A DNA stretch of 64,000 bases, taken from contig JBFLXR010000011.1 of the NCBI GenBank assembly GCA_040757065.1, forward strand, positions 18,596 to 82,595, in the 5' to 3' direction. Shown here in pieces: positions 1-9,215 of this stretch. The position numbers and the translations under genes are program-made. The DNA is from JBFLXR01 sp040757065. GTDB taxonomy: Bacteria > Pseudomonadota > Gammaproteobacteria > Burkholderiales > Gallionellaceae. A model generated the notes under the pieces. The model was given only the letters and a program-made list of their open reading frames with translations, was not told the origin of the DNA and did not search any database. The stretch's first letter is position 1, and each line of letters opens with the position of its first letter.

Positions 1-321
1 TTGAAGATGGGCGCGCGCCGTGCCAATTTGGAGGCTAAGCTGTTCGGCGGCGGCAATGTGTTGCGAGGATTTACGATTGCCAACGTCGGTCAGCGCAATG
101 TCGAGTTTGCGTTGAATTACCTGAGAATGGAGAATATCCGGCTGACATCTCAGGACTTGCTGGGCGAGTATCCGCGCAAGGTGTATTTTTTCCCGCAAAC
201 CGGTAAAGTGATGCTGAAGAAACTGAGAAACGTACATAACGATACCATCGTCGAACGTGAACAGGCTTATAGCTCGCGCATTCGTATGGCGGATGTGCAA
301 GGAGAGGTGGAGTTGTTCTAA
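1..321 (+). CDS. cheD: Chemoreceptor glutamine deamidase CheD (C-terminal part)
   Basis: The reading frame is open from base 1, so the gene starts before the window and only its last 106 or so residues are present. CheD deamidates glutamines on chemoreceptors in the cytoplasm. The visible part matches the second half of the family: a GGGN loop, then NVGQRNVEFALNYL, and the late strand VYFFPQTGKVMLKKL. The catalytic Cys/His lie upstream and cannot be checked. The stop codon shares one base with the cheB start (TAATG), which suggests translational coupling. The family call is good; completeness is unknown. Confidence 0.88.
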   Translation: MKMGARRANLEAKLFGGGNVLRGFTIANVGQRNVEFALNYLRMENIRLTSQDLLGEYPRKVYFFPQTGKVMLKKLRNVHNDTIVEREQAYSSRIRMADVQGEVELF

Positions 322-1409
322 TGCTGAATGGAATGCATGTGCCTGCTCGCAAAATTCGAGTGCTGATTGTCGATGACTCGGCGCTGATACGTAGCCTGCT
401 GACGGAGATTATCAACCAATATCCCGATATGGAGGCCGTGGGAGCCGCATCGAACCCTCTGGTTGCGCAGGAAATGATTAAAACGTTGAATCCGGATGTG
501 CTGACGCTGGATGTGGAAATGCCCAAAATGGATGGGCTGACATTTCTGGAAAAACTGATGCGGCTCCGTCCAATGCCGGTGTTGATGATTTCCAGCCTGA
601 CTGAGCAGGGGTCGGAGGCAGCACTGAAGGCACTGGAAATCGGTGCGGTCGATTTTTTGGCAAAGCCCAAACTCGGCATTGTGGACGGTTTGCAAAATTA
701 TTCGGATGAAATCGCCGAGAAAATACGCGTGGCCTTTCAAACGCGGGTTTCGCAGCGGGCAACCGTGCGTCAGCCCGTGCATGGGTTACCGTCTATCGGC
801 GGGAAAATATCGACAACGGAAAAGATTATTGCAGTCGGTGCATCGACCGGCGGAACCGAAGCGATTAAAGAGTTTTTGCTGCGGATGCCTCCAGACGCAC
901 CCGGCATCGTGATTGCTCAGCATATGCCGGAGGCCTTTACAAAATCGTTTGCGGCCAGACTGGATAGCTTGTGCAAGGTAACCGTCAAAGAGGCGGAAGG
1001 CGAAGAGCGGATATTGCCAGGCCATGTTTATATCGCGCCCGGGCATTCTCACCTGAAAGTGAAGCGCAGCGGTGCGAATTATATGACCGAGCTGAGTCAG
1101 TTGCCGCCTGTTAATCACCATCGTCCTTCGGTCGAGGTGTTGTTCCGTTCTGTTGCGGAATATGCCGGAAAGAATGCGATCGGGGTGATGCTGACCGGCA
1201 TGGGCAAAGACGGGGCGGTCGGTATGCTGGAAATGCGCCAGGCGGGTGCCTATAACTTTGCGCAAAACGAGGCGACTTGCGTGGTATTCGGCATGCCGCG
1301 CGAGGCGATAGCGATAGGTGCAGTCGACGAGATTGTGCCGATACAGGAAATGACAGAACATGTGCTGAGCCGTTTAATACGGGACGGCGGATTGTCGAAT
1401 CGCGTTTAA
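321..1409 (+). CDS. cheB: Chemotaxis response regulator protein-glutamate methylesterase CheB
   Basis: CheB removes methyl groups (and amides) from chemoreceptor glutamates during adaptation. The 362-residue protein has an N-terminal receiver with acidic pair D18-D19 and phosphoacceptor D64 (LTLDVEMPKMDG). A linker and a C-terminal methylesterase follow. The catalytic triad is intact: S175 in GASTGG, H201 in AQHMP and D297 in TGMGKDG. Length is normal. It follows cheD with a one-base overlap, as in many proteobacterial chemotaxis operons; the rest of that operon presumably lies before the window. Its end is followed 16 bases later by the STAS gene, so the adaptation and partner-switching genes may share a transcript. 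Confidence 0.97.
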   Translation: MLNGMHVPARKIRVLIVDDSALIRSLLTEIINQYPDMEAVGAASNPLVAQEMIKTLNPDVLTLDVEMPKMDGLTFLEKLMRLRPMPVLMISSLTEQGSEAALKALEIGAVDFLAKPKLGIVDGLQNYSDEIAEKIRVAFQTRVSQRATVRQPVHGLPSIGGKISTTEKIIAVGASTGGTEAIKEFLLRMPPDAPGIVIAQHMPEAFTKSFAARLDSLCKVTVKEAEGEERILPGHVYIAPGHSHLKVKRSGANYMTELSQLPPVNHHRPSVEVLFRSVAEYAGKNAIGVMLTGMGKDGAVGMLEMRQAGAYNFAQNEATCVVFGMPREAIAIGAVDEIVPIQEMTEHVLSRLIRDGGLSNRV

Positions 1410-1425
1410 ATAACAGGAGAAAACG

Positions 1426-1731
1426 ATGGAAATACAAACCACGATGAACGACGGCAAGGCTGTCATGGTGCTGAATGGTCGCTTCGATTTCAACGCGCAC
1501 CGCGTTTTTAAGGATGCTTATGCGCCCTTGCTGAAAGAGGGGGCACTCAATACGATCGAAATTGATTTGTCGCGCGTGCAGTATTTGGACAGCTCGGCAC
1601 TCGGTATGTTGCTGATGTTGCGCGAACGTGCAACGGCAGTGAACAAGCAGATCGTGCTGAGCAGGGCGAATGGCACGATCACGCAGATTCTCGAGATTGC
1701 GAATTTCGGTAAGTTATTCACCATTTCCTAA
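1426..1731 (+). CDS. STAS-domain anti-sigma-factor antagonist (HsbA-like)
   Basis: A 101-residue single STAS domain, the size of SpoIIAA/RsbV proteins. The switch motif YLDSSALGML carries the conserved phosphorylatable serine (S56 or S57). In this family a serine kinase phosphorylates the STAS protein and a PP2C phosphatase reactivates it. The next gene, 17 bases on, encodes both activities in one protein. In Pseudomonas the equivalent pair HsbA/HsbR acts on FlgM and motility, so a role in flagellar gene control is likely. This is inference from domain content and location. The SD is AGGAG before ATG. Confidence 0.85.
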   Translation: MEIQTTMNDGKAVMVLNGRFDFNAHRVFKDAYAPLLKEGALNTIEIDLSRVQYLDSSALGMLLMLRERATAVNKQIVLSRANGTITQILEIANFGKLFTIS

Positions 1732-1748
1732 AAGTTACAGGGAATACA

Positions 1749-3482
1749 ATGCCACAGCTCATGGTGCTGGTAGTCGACGACGTGCGGGCAAACCGAATGG
1801 TGCTCGAGGCGATGCTCGCCAAAATGGACTACGGCACGCTTACAGCAGAGAGCGGCGAACATGCAATTGCGATTTGCGCCGAACGTCAGCCCGACATCAT
1901 CCTGATGGATGTCATGATGCCGGGCATGAACGGCTACGATACCGTGCGGGAGATACGGAGTTCGGCGAATCGTTGGATACCGGTGATATTTATTTCGGCG
2001 ATGAACCGGAATGAAGACATCGTTGAAGGGATCCATGCCGGCGGAGACGACTACCTGTTCAAGCCGGTAAATTACGAAGTGTTGCGCGCCAAAATTCATG
2101 CCTTGCAAGAACGGCTGAATATGATGCGCTTGCTGGTCGAGCAAAATCAGACGCTGCTGGACTATCAGGAACGCAGCCGCGAAGAAGGGGTTGAAGCACT
2201 TGAATTTATGCAGCGGCTGACTGCGTTGGACAAACTCAGCGATCCTGCCGTGCAGTTTTACATGAAACCGGCTGAGAATTTCAGCGGCGATTTGATTGCC
2301 GTCGCAAGAACGCCGGCGAATGATTTGCATGTGCTGCTGGCAGACAGTACCGGCCACGGTTTAACGGCGGCATTGGCTGTTACACCGATTTTGCAGCCGT
2401 TCTATTCGATGACGGCCAAGGGTTACGGGTTGCAGTCGATTGCAGCCGAGGTTAACCGGAAAATTAAAGAATATCTGCCGGTACACCGATTTGTGGCGGC
2501 GATTTTCCTGTGTCTGGACGGCGAGGGAAACTTGAGTGTCTGGAACGGCGGGTGCCCGCCTGCTATTGTGTTAAACGATGCTGGCGAGCAGTTGTACCAA
2601 TTTAGCTCTAAGCATTTGCCGTTGGGGATATTGCCCAGCACCGATTTCGACGATCGCATGGAGTATTTCAATACGAATGTGCAGCATTGCCAAGTCATGC
2701 TGTATTCCGACGGTGCGATGGACGGTGCGAGTGTGGAAGGCGGGGCGAGTGGTGTGAATGCGCTGATTCGGGCTGTACAGTCTGCCGCGCGCGTCGAAGA
2801 TCGTTTGGAAAGTCTGAAAACATTTCTGGGAACGCAGAGCCAGCTCGATACAGTAAAGGACGATATAGCCTTGCTGCTGGTGGATTGCCTTCAGTCTTCG
2901 TCTGCAAGGGAGCAGGCCGCGGGGCGCAGTCACGAGCATATCGCCTCGTTCTATCGTATCGGAGAGGAAGCACGCAGCAAAGCGGATTCTTGGTATTTCG
3001 AGCTACGACTGGCTGCGGAACAATTACGCACGGTGGACAGCATTCCTTTGTTGCTGCATGTGGCGAATCATGTGGAAGGGTTGAGCCAAGAGCAATCAGG
3101 CAAGTTATTCATGATTATTGCCGAGTTGTTTAATAATGCGCTTGATCATGGTTTGCTTAAACTCGATTCCAAATTGAAGCAAGATCCTATCGAAGGTATT
3201 GAGCATTATTATGAGGAGCGCGCTCAACGGCTCGAATGTCTTGCCGACGGTGAGATTGTGATTCGAATGGAGCACCATACTACGGCATCTCCATACCTGA
3301 AGATCGTTCTCAGAGATACGGGCGATGGATTCGATTGGCATAGTCTCAACGATGAGACTAGTCTGTCGGCGCAAGCACGCCGGCATGGCAGGGGAATTGC
3401 GCTTATCCGCAGCATGGGGTGTGAGATTCAGTTTGTCGGGACCGGATCGGAAGCGCATGTCTATATGCAGCTCGGCAACTGA
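1749..3482 (+). CDS. Response regulator with PP2C phosphatase and HATPase (serine kinase) domains, HsbR-like
   Basis: The 577 residues contain three domains. A receiver (about 1-125) has D10, D11 and phosphoacceptor D54 (ILMDVMMPGMNG). A SpoIIE/PP2C phosphatase follows (about 165-380) with metal-binding aspartates visible in FSGDLI, ADSTGHGLTAAL, MLYSDGAMDG and KDDIALLL. A C-terminal GHKL domain (about 430-577) has an N box ELFNNALDHG, RDTGDGF and GRGIALI. All three look active, so one protein could both phosphorylate and dephosphorylate the upstream STAS protein under control of a histidine kinase. This matches HsbR of pseudomonads in layout. The 109-base gap to flhB shows no clear terminator. 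Confidence 0.88.
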   Translation: MPQLMVLVVDDVRANRMVLEAMLAKMDYGTLTAESGEHAIAICAERQPDIILMDVMMPGMNGYDTVREIRSSANRWIPVIFISAMNRNEDIVEGIHAGGDDYLFKPVNYEVLRAKIHALQERLNMMRLLVEQNQTLLDYQERSREEGVEALEFMQRLTALDKLSDPAVQFYMKPAENFSGDLIAVARTPANDLHVLLADSTGHGLTAALAVTPILQPFYSMTAKGYGLQSIAAEVNRKIKEYLPVHRFVAAIFLCLDGEGNLSVWNGGCPPAIVLNDAGEQLYQFSSKHLPLGILPSTDFDDRMEYFNTNVQHCQVMLYSDGAMDGASVEGGASGVNALIRAVQSAARVEDRLESLKTFLGTQSQLDTVKDDIALLLVDCLQSSSAREQAAGRSHEHIASFYRIGEEARSKADSWYFELRLAAEQLRTVDSIPLLLHVANHVEGLSQEQSGKLFMIIAELFNNALDHGLLKLDSKLKQDPIEGIEHYYEERAQRLECLADGEIVIRMEHHTTASPYLKIVLRDTGDGFDWHSLNDETSLSAQARRHGRGIALIRSMGCEIQFVGTGSEAHVYMQLGN

Positions 3483-3591
3483 TGGTCGTCTTTGTTTGGT
3501 CAATTTCTTGAATTACCTCTATATTTTCATGTTGTTTCCGGCATCGGGCATATCGTAATAGTGGATAATCGCGCCATGACAGGAGCGCGTA

Positions 3592-4755
3592 ATGGCAGAA
3601 GATAGCGATCTCGAACGCACAGAAGACCCCTCGGAGCGAAGGCTAGAGCAAGCCCGCGAAGAGGGGCAGGTTGCGCGTTCGCGTGAGCTATCGACTTTTG
3701 CCGTGACGTTTGCGGGCGGTGCGGCGCTTTGGGTAATGGGCGGCTCCTTGTCGTCCAGTATGCAGGCGCTGATTCACGAAGGGTTGACGCTTAATCACGA
3801 TACGGCCTTCAATGCCGATTTGCTTATTCCCCGTTTATTTCACCTTTCTATGCAAGCGCTGCTGGCATTTATGCCGGTGCTGATGCTGACGTTTGCCGCT
3901 GCTGCCCTGTCGCCTTTGTTGCTGAACGGCTGGCTGTTTACGATGAAACCGCTACAGCCCGATTTGTCGCGCATCAATCCCATTTCCGGGGTGGGGCGGA
4001 TGTTTTCCATGCACAGCCTGATGGAGCTGGCCAAGGCGCTTGCCAAATCTGTGATTATCGGCGGTATTGGGGCATGGGTGATCTGGGGGAAACGTGACGA
4101 TGTACTGATGCTGATTAGCCAGCCGTTGCCGCAGGCGATTTCGCATCTGGGTACGCTGATGTGGACTTGCTTCGCCTTCATTATGGGGGGCATGCTGTTG
4201 ATCGTCGCGATCGATGTCCCGTTCCAGTTGTGGGACCATCACCGCAAACTGAAGATGACCAAGGAAGAATTGCGTCAGGAAGCCAAGGAAAGCGAAGGCG
4301 ATCCGCATGTCAAGGGACGCATCCGCAGTATGCAGCGCGAAATGGCGCGTCGCCGCATGATGGCGGCCATCCCGACCGCCGATGTGGTGGTGACCAACCC
4401 GACCCATTATGCCGTTGCATTGAAATACAGCGAAAACGGTATGAGGGCTCCGATTGTGGTTGCAAAAGGTACGCACATTCTTGCGGCGCGTATTCGCGAA
4501 ATCGCGACGGAGAACAATGTGCCGATTCTGGAGGCCCCGCCGCTGGCGCGTGCGTTATACAAACACGTCGATTTGGAACATCCGATTCCGGAGACTTTAT
4601 ATACCGCTGTGGCGGAGGTGCTGGCGTACGTCTTCCAACTGCGCCGCTATCAGGAAGCTGGAGGTATACGTCCTCGCGAACCGCGCGACCTGCCCGTGCC
4701 CAAAGAGCTCGATCCGGCGGCGAGCCAACCTCACGAGATAGCGGCTGCCGCCTGA
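3592..4755 (+). CDS. flhB: Flagellar type III export switch protein FlhB
   Basis: FlhB is the inner-membrane export component that switches substrate class from rod/hook to filament after autocleavage. It is 387 residues, with the usual N-terminal EDSDLERTEDPSERRLEQAR lead, four membrane segments (about 30-215), and a cytoplasmic domain. The cleavage site NPTH starts at N269-P270, the same numbering as Salmonella FlhB, so the switch should work. SD AGGAG precedes the ATG. The C-terminal tail is short and proline-rich. A separate FlhB-C-like paralogue lies at 35966-36277. Confidence 0.97.
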   Translation: MAEDSDLERTEDPSERRLEQAREEGQVARSRELSTFAVTFAGGAALWVMGGSLSSSMQALIHEGLTLNHDTAFNADLLIPRLFHLSMQALLAFMPVLMLTFAAAALSPLLLNGWLFTMKPLQPDLSRINPISGVGRMFSMHSLMELAKALAKSVIIGGIGAWVIWGKRDDVLMLISQPLPQAISHLGTLMWTCFAFIMGGMLLIVAIDVPFQLWDHHRKLKMTKEELRQEAKESEGDPHVKGRIRSMQREMARRRMMAAIPTADVVVTNPTHYAVALKYSENGMRAPIVVAKGTHILAARIREIATENNVPILEAPPLARALYKHVDLEHPIPETLYTAVAEVLAYVFQLRRYQEAGGIRPREPRDLPVPKELDPAASQPHEIAAAA

Positions 4756-4908
4756 GCTCCGCATTGATTAGCGGTATTTTTCCTTCTGCAGCACTTCGCA
4801 ACGCGGAATAGCGTCAAGAAATCCCTCTTATTCGAACGATTGGTTTTGACGGCCTTGCTGATAATAGCCACAAGGCCAACTGCCAGTTGATCGAATACGA
4901 GGGATACC

Positions 4909-6993
4909 ATGAATCTGTTGCAATTAATCCAGAATTACCTGAAGCGCGCCGGCGTGCGTACGCTAGCCGGTCCTCTGCTGATTGTGATGATTCTGGGCAT
5001 GATGGTGCTGCCGCTGCCGCCCGTGCTGCTCGATATTCTGTTCACATTCAACATTGCACTGTCGATTATGGTGCTGTTGGTGAGTATGAACGTCACCAAG
5101 CCGCTCGAATTCGCTGTCTTTCCTACGGTACTGCTGATTACCACCTTGCTTCGGCTGTCGCTGAACGTTGCATCGGCGCGCGTGGTGTTGTTGGAAGGGC
5201 ATACCGGTCCGGATGCCGCCGGTAAGGTAATCGAATCTTTCGGACACTTTCTGGTGGGCGGCAACTATGCCGTGGGTATTGTGGTGTTCCTGATTCTGGT
5301 GGTGATTAACTTCGTCGTGATTACCAAGGGTTCGGGACGTATCGCTGAAGTGGGCGCGCGTTTCACTCTGGATGCCATGCCTGGCAAACAAATGGCGATC
5401 GATGCCGATTTGAATGCCGGTTTGATCGGCGAAGAAGAAGCCCGCCGCCGCCGCTCTGAAATCGCGCAAGAAGCCGATTTCTACGGTTCCATGGACGGCG
5501 CGAGCAAATTCGTGCGCGGCGATGCGGTGGCCGGGATCGTGATTATGCTGATTAACGTGATCGGCGGTTTCGTGGTCGGGGTAGTGCAGCACAATCTGGA
5601 TGCCGCTACCGCTGCCAAGAATTACACCCTGCTGACTATCGGTGATGGTCTGGTGGCGCAAATTCCTGCGCTGGTGATTTCTACCGCAGCCGGCGTGATC
5701 GTCAGTCGCGTAGCAACCGAAGAAAATATCGGTCAGCAACTGATCGGTCAGTTGTTCAATCAGCCGCAAGTTTTGATTCTGACCGCAGCCATCATCGGCA
5801 TGATGGGGCTGATTCCCGGTATGCCCCATCTGGCCTTCTTGATGCTGGCCGCTGCGCTGGGCGCCGGAGCCTATTACATGATGCAGCGCGCTAAGAAAGT
5901 CGAAACGCAGCAAGCTGAGGCAGAAACTTTCGTGCCGCCGGTGGTGGAAACGCCCGAAGCTAGTTGGGAGGATGTGGCTCAAGTCGATGTGCTGGGGTTG
6001 GAAGTGGGTTACCGCCTGATTACGCTGGTGGATAAGGCGCAAGACGGCGACTTGCTGCGCCGCATCAAGGGCATCCGCAAGAAATTCACGCAAGAAATCG
6101 GCTTCCTACCGCCACCGGTGCATATCCGCGATAACCTCGATCTGCGTCCCAATGCTTATCGCATTACTCTGAAGGGGGCGGAAATCGGTAGCGGTGAAGC
6201 CTATCCGAATATGTTTCTGGCGATTAATCCGGGCAATGTGGCGGGCGTGCTGTCCGGCATGCAAACCCGCGATCCGGCGTTCGGCCTGCCGGCAGTGTGG
6301 ATCGACGGTTCCCTGCGCGAGCAAGCACAGTCAATGGGTTACACCGTTGTGGATGCCAGCACGGTAATCGCGACGCATCTGAGCCATCTGATTCACTCGC
6401 ATTCCGCAGAACTGCTTGGCCGTCAGGAGGCTCAGCAACTGCTCGATTATCTGGCCAAGGTTGCGCCTAAGTTGGCTGAAGACGTGGTGCCCAAGCTGCT
6501 GTCGCTGGCAAGTTTGCAGAAGGTGATGCAGAACCTGCTGGATGAGGGCATGCATATCCGCGATATGCGTACCATTCTGGAAACCTTGGCCGAATACGCG
6601 ACGATGACGCAGGACGTGAATCAACTGACTGCACTGGTGCGTGTGGCGCTCGGCCCGGCTATCGTGCAACAGTTCTATCCGTCTGCACAGGAATTGCAAG
6701 TGATCGGGATGGATAAGGAGTTGGAGTATATCTTGATGCAAGCGCTGCAATCGGGCAGCAACTCCGCAATCGAACCGACTCTGGCCGATACGCTGTTGCG
6801 CGAAACGCGTGCAGCGGCGCAAGTACAGGAGCAAATGGGGCTGCCGACGGTGCTGCTGGTACCGGGGCAGATTCGTGAATTGCTGGCACGTTTTATGAAG
6901 CGCGCATTGCCGCAACTGCGTGTAATTTCGCATGACGAGGTACCGGGCTTTAAGTCGGTACGCGTAACTTCGATGGTGGGGGGTAGAGCATGA
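4909..6993 (+). CDS. flhA: Flagellar export gate protein FlhA
   Basis: FlhA forms the nonameric export gate and docks chaperone-substrate complexes. The 694-residue protein has about eight membrane segments in the first 330 residues. The FHIPEP-family loop is evident (RLSLNVASARVVLL, then the charged stretch GEEEARRRRSEIAQEADFYG). A long cytoplasmic domain follows from about 345 onward. Its stop overlaps the flhF start by four bases (ATGA). The 153 bases between flhB and flhA contain no gene and no promoter I could recognise with confidence. Confidence 0.97.
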   Translation: MNLLQLIQNYLKRAGVRTLAGPLLIVMILGMMVLPLPPVLLDILFTFNIALSIMVLLVSMNVTKPLEFAVFPTVLLITTLLRLSLNVASARVVLLEGHTGPDAAGKVIESFGHFLVGGNYAVGIVVFLILVVINFVVITKGSGRIAEVGARFTLDAMPGKQMAIDADLNAGLIGEEEARRRRSEIAQEADFYGSMDGASKFVRGDAVAGIVIMLINVIGGFVVGVVQHNLDAATAAKNYTLLTIGDGLVAQIPALVISTAAGVIVSRVATEENIGQQLIGQLFNQPQVLILTAAIIGMMGLIPGMPHLAFLMLAAALGAGAYYMMQRAKKVETQQAEAETFVPPVVETPEASWEDVAQVDVLGLEVGYRLITLVDKAQDGDLLRRIKGIRKKFTQEIGFLPPPVHIRDNLDLRPNAYRITLKGAEIGSGEAYPNMFLAINPGNVAGVLSGMQTRDPAFGLPAVWIDGSLREQAQSMGYTVVDASTVIATHLSHLIHSHSAELLGRQEAQQLLDYLAKVAPKLAEDVVPKLLSLASLQKVMQNLLDEGMHIRDMRTILETLAEYATMTQDVNQLTALVRVALGPAIVQQFYPSAQELQVIGMDKELEYILMQALQSGSNSAIEPTLADTLLRETRAAAQVQEQMGLPTVLLVPGQIRELLARFMKRALPQLRVISHDEVPGFKSVRVTSMVGGRA

Positions 6994-8228
6994 ACGCAAA
7001 AAAATATATAGCTGCAACTTCGCATGAGGCATTGCGCATGGTGCGTAATGAATTGGGTGCCGATGCGGTCATTCTGTCGAACCGAAAAGTCGCGAACGGT
7101 ATCGAAATCATGGCGATGGCGAATACCGATCTGACACGCCTGACAGAGTCGCGTATTCAGCCGACCATCGTGGAATCCATCGCGGTAAAGCCGAGAGCGG
7201 TTGCCCCGGTAGACGCACCGGCACCAGCCCCAGCAGTTGCTCAACAGGCAGTTCCGGTCAAAGCCGTGGCGAGTGCTGTGCAGGAACAGGCCAGTATCAT
7301 GAAGGAAATTAAGTCGATGCGCGATATGCTGCAAGAGCAGTTGGCTTGCATCGCATGGACGGATCGTCAGCAGCGCGACCCGGAAGGTGCGCAGTTATTG
7401 CGCACGATGTTGAGCGCTGGTTTCAGCCCGGCATTGTCTCGGCAAGTGTTGGATAAGAAACCGGCAGGTGCAGGTTTGTCCTGGGTGCGTCAGGTGATCG
7501 GCCACAACTTGCGTACTGTGAAACAGGAAGACAATATCATTGAGCAGGGCGGAATTTATGCACTAGTCGGCCCGACCGGAGTTGGCAAGACGACGACGAC
7601 CGCCAAGCTTGCTGCGCGTGCAGTCGTGCGCTACGGTGCATCGCAAGTCGCATTGTTGAGCATGGATAGCTATCGTATCGGCGCGCACGAACAACTACGC
7701 ATTTACGGCAAAATGCTCGGTGTGGCTGTGCATGCCGTGCGCGATACCGAAGAATTGCGCCATACCTTGAGTACGCTGAAGAATAAAAAGCTGGTGCTGA
7801 TCGACACCATCGGTATGGGGCAGCGCGATACCCGTGTGACCGAGCAGTCCGCAATGTTCGATGCCTGCGGCGTGAAGCGCTTGTTGATGCTGAATGCGAC
7901 GAGCGGCGGCGATACGCTGGAAGAGGTGGTGCAAATTTACAACGGTGCGAATGTGATCGGTTGCATTCCGACCAAGCTGGACGAGGCGGTGACGCTGGGG
8001 GCGGTATTGGATACAGCGGTGCGCCATAAGCTGGCGCTGCATTTTATCGCTAACGGACAGCGCGTACCCGAAGATATACACGATGTGAATCTCGAATATT
8101 TGATGCACCGCACCTTCCGCCAAAAAGCCAAAGCGACCGTGTTTTCGATGCAAGAGCTGGAAGTACCGGCATTGATGTCCGGTTTGGGGGCGGCTTCGGC
8201 TGTGAAGGGAGCAGCATATGCGTTCTGA
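6990..8228 (+). CDS. flhF: Flagellar biosynthesis SRP-type GTPase FlhF
   Basis: FlhF marks the pole for flagellar assembly. It is 412 residues: a basic N-terminal B domain, a proline/alanine-rich linker (about 70-95), then N and G domains. GTPase motifs are present: G1 GPTGVGKTTTTAKL, the G2-region DSYRIGAHEQLRIY, G3 DTIGMGQRD and G4 TKLDEA. The start overlaps the end of flhA by four bases, and the gene end overlaps flhG by 11 bases. Its presence, with flhG, implies polar flagellation. Confidence 0.95.
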   Translation: MNAKKYIAATSHEALRMVRNELGADAVILSNRKVANGIEIMAMANTDLTRLTESRIQPTIVESIAVKPRAVAPVDAPAPAPAVAQQAVPVKAVASAVQEQASIMKEIKSMRDMLQEQLACIAWTDRQQRDPEGAQLLRTMLSAGFSPALSRQVLDKKPAGAGLSWVRQVIGHNLRTVKQEDNIIEQGGIYALVGPTGVGKTTTTAKLAARAVVRYGASQVALLSMDSYRIGAHEQLRIYGKMLGVAVHAVRDTEELRHTLSTLKNKKLVLIDTIGMGQRDTRVTEQSAMFDACGVKRLLMLNATSGGDTLEEVVQIYNGANVIGCIPTKLDEAVTLGAVLDTAVRHKLALHFIANGQRVPEDIHDVNLEYLMHRTFRQKAKATVFSMQELEVPALMSGLGAASAVKGAAYAF

Positions 8229-9117
8229 GCGTATCGTAGATCAAGCCGAAGGCTTGCGTAGACTGTTGGCTCCTGCATCCGCTCGAATTGTGACGGTTCT
8301 GGCGGCCAAACCCGGGATGGGGGCGACCAGTGTGGTCATCAATCTGGCGGCAGCGCTGGGGCGCTCTGGCAAGGACGTGCTGGTGCTGGATGAGCACATG
8401 ACGCATAACAATGTCGCCAATTCTCTGGCGATGCGGCCGCGTTTCGATTTAATGCATGCGGTACGCGGTGAGAAAAGCGTTGCGCAAGTGATACAGCGTG
8501 CGCCGGGCAGGATGAATATCCTGACTGCCTCACGCGCCATACAAGCCTTGCCGACGCTCGATGGTACGGAGCGTGAACGGATGGCATCCAGTCTGGTCGA
8601 TGCCGCAGACGGCATGGATGCAGTACTGGTCGATGCCGCAGTGCAAGAAGATGATCGTTCATTGTGCGCATGTCTGTCGGGCAACGAACCGCTTGTGCTG
8701 GTAACGACGCCGAGCGTGAGCGGAATTACCGAGACCTATGCGCTGATTAAGCGCTTGGTGATGCAGAACGGTCATCAGAGCTTCGGGATTGTTATCAACA
8801 AAGTGCGCAGCGAACAGGAAGCGAATACTGTATTTGCAAACATGTCGCATGTTGCGCGCCGGCATCTGAATGTTCGCCTTGAGTTTCTGGGGGCGATTCC
8901 AGACGATGAATCGATGAAGCGTGCAACGCAATTGTGCAAGCCGGTCGTGGAGGCGTTTCCGGGTTCGGTAGCTGCGGCGGCTTTTGAAGATTTGCTTTGC
9001 AATATGCTGGTATTGCCGACAGCCGAATATGAAGATGCGCAGGGCGGGGTGATGAAGTTGATGCAGCGTTTGATGCGCCAGGCAACGCCGCCGAATGCCA
9101 TGCCTGCAATCGGATAG
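8218..9117 (+). CDS. flhG: FlhG/FleN-type MinD-like protein with degenerate ATPase motifs
   Basis: FlhG normally limits flagellar number through an ATP-dependent MinD-like dimer and stimulates FlhF GTPase activity. This 299-residue protein keeps the N-terminal FlhF-activating motif DQAEGLR (residues 8-14, DQAxxLR). Its deviant Walker A reads KPGMGATS: K31 is kept, but the P-loop lysine is A36. The switch I-like DAD is DEH, and the DTAAG-like motif is DAAVQ. A C-terminal amphipathic stretch (MKLMQRLMRQ) could be the membrane-targeting helix. The family call is firm from context and fold; ATPase activity is doubtful. It starts inside the end of flhF. Confidence 0.88.
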   Translation: MRSERIVDQAEGLRRLLAPASARIVTVLAAKPGMGATSVVINLAAALGRSGKDVLVLDEHMTHNNVANSLAMRPRFDLMHAVRGEKSVAQVIQRAPGRMNILTASRAIQALPTLDGTERERMASSLVDAADGMDAVLVDAAVQEDDRSLCACLSGNEPLVLVTTPSVSGITETYALIKRLVMQNGHQSFGIVINKVRSEQEANTVFANMSHVARRHLNVRLEFLGAIPDDESMKRATQLCKPVVEAFPGSVAAAAFEDLLCNMLVLPTAEYEDAQGGVMKLMQRLMRQATPPNAMPAIG

Positions 9118-9215
9118 AATTCAGTCGCAAAATAAGTAACTTGCTGTCAAAATAGCGGATGTTTTGCAACAGGGGGAATTGCGCCGCTCATAAGGTGCGC
9201 AGTGGGGCCGCTTTT

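Noticed and set aside
4845..4875. A GCTGATAA box before flhA that resembles a sigma-28 -10
   Set aside because: The -35 position has GATTGGTT, which matches TAAAGTTT poorly, and flhA is an early gene.
4963..6093. A 376-codon minus-strand frame inside flhA
   Set aside because: His/Gln-rich antisense of a membrane protein; no start signal.
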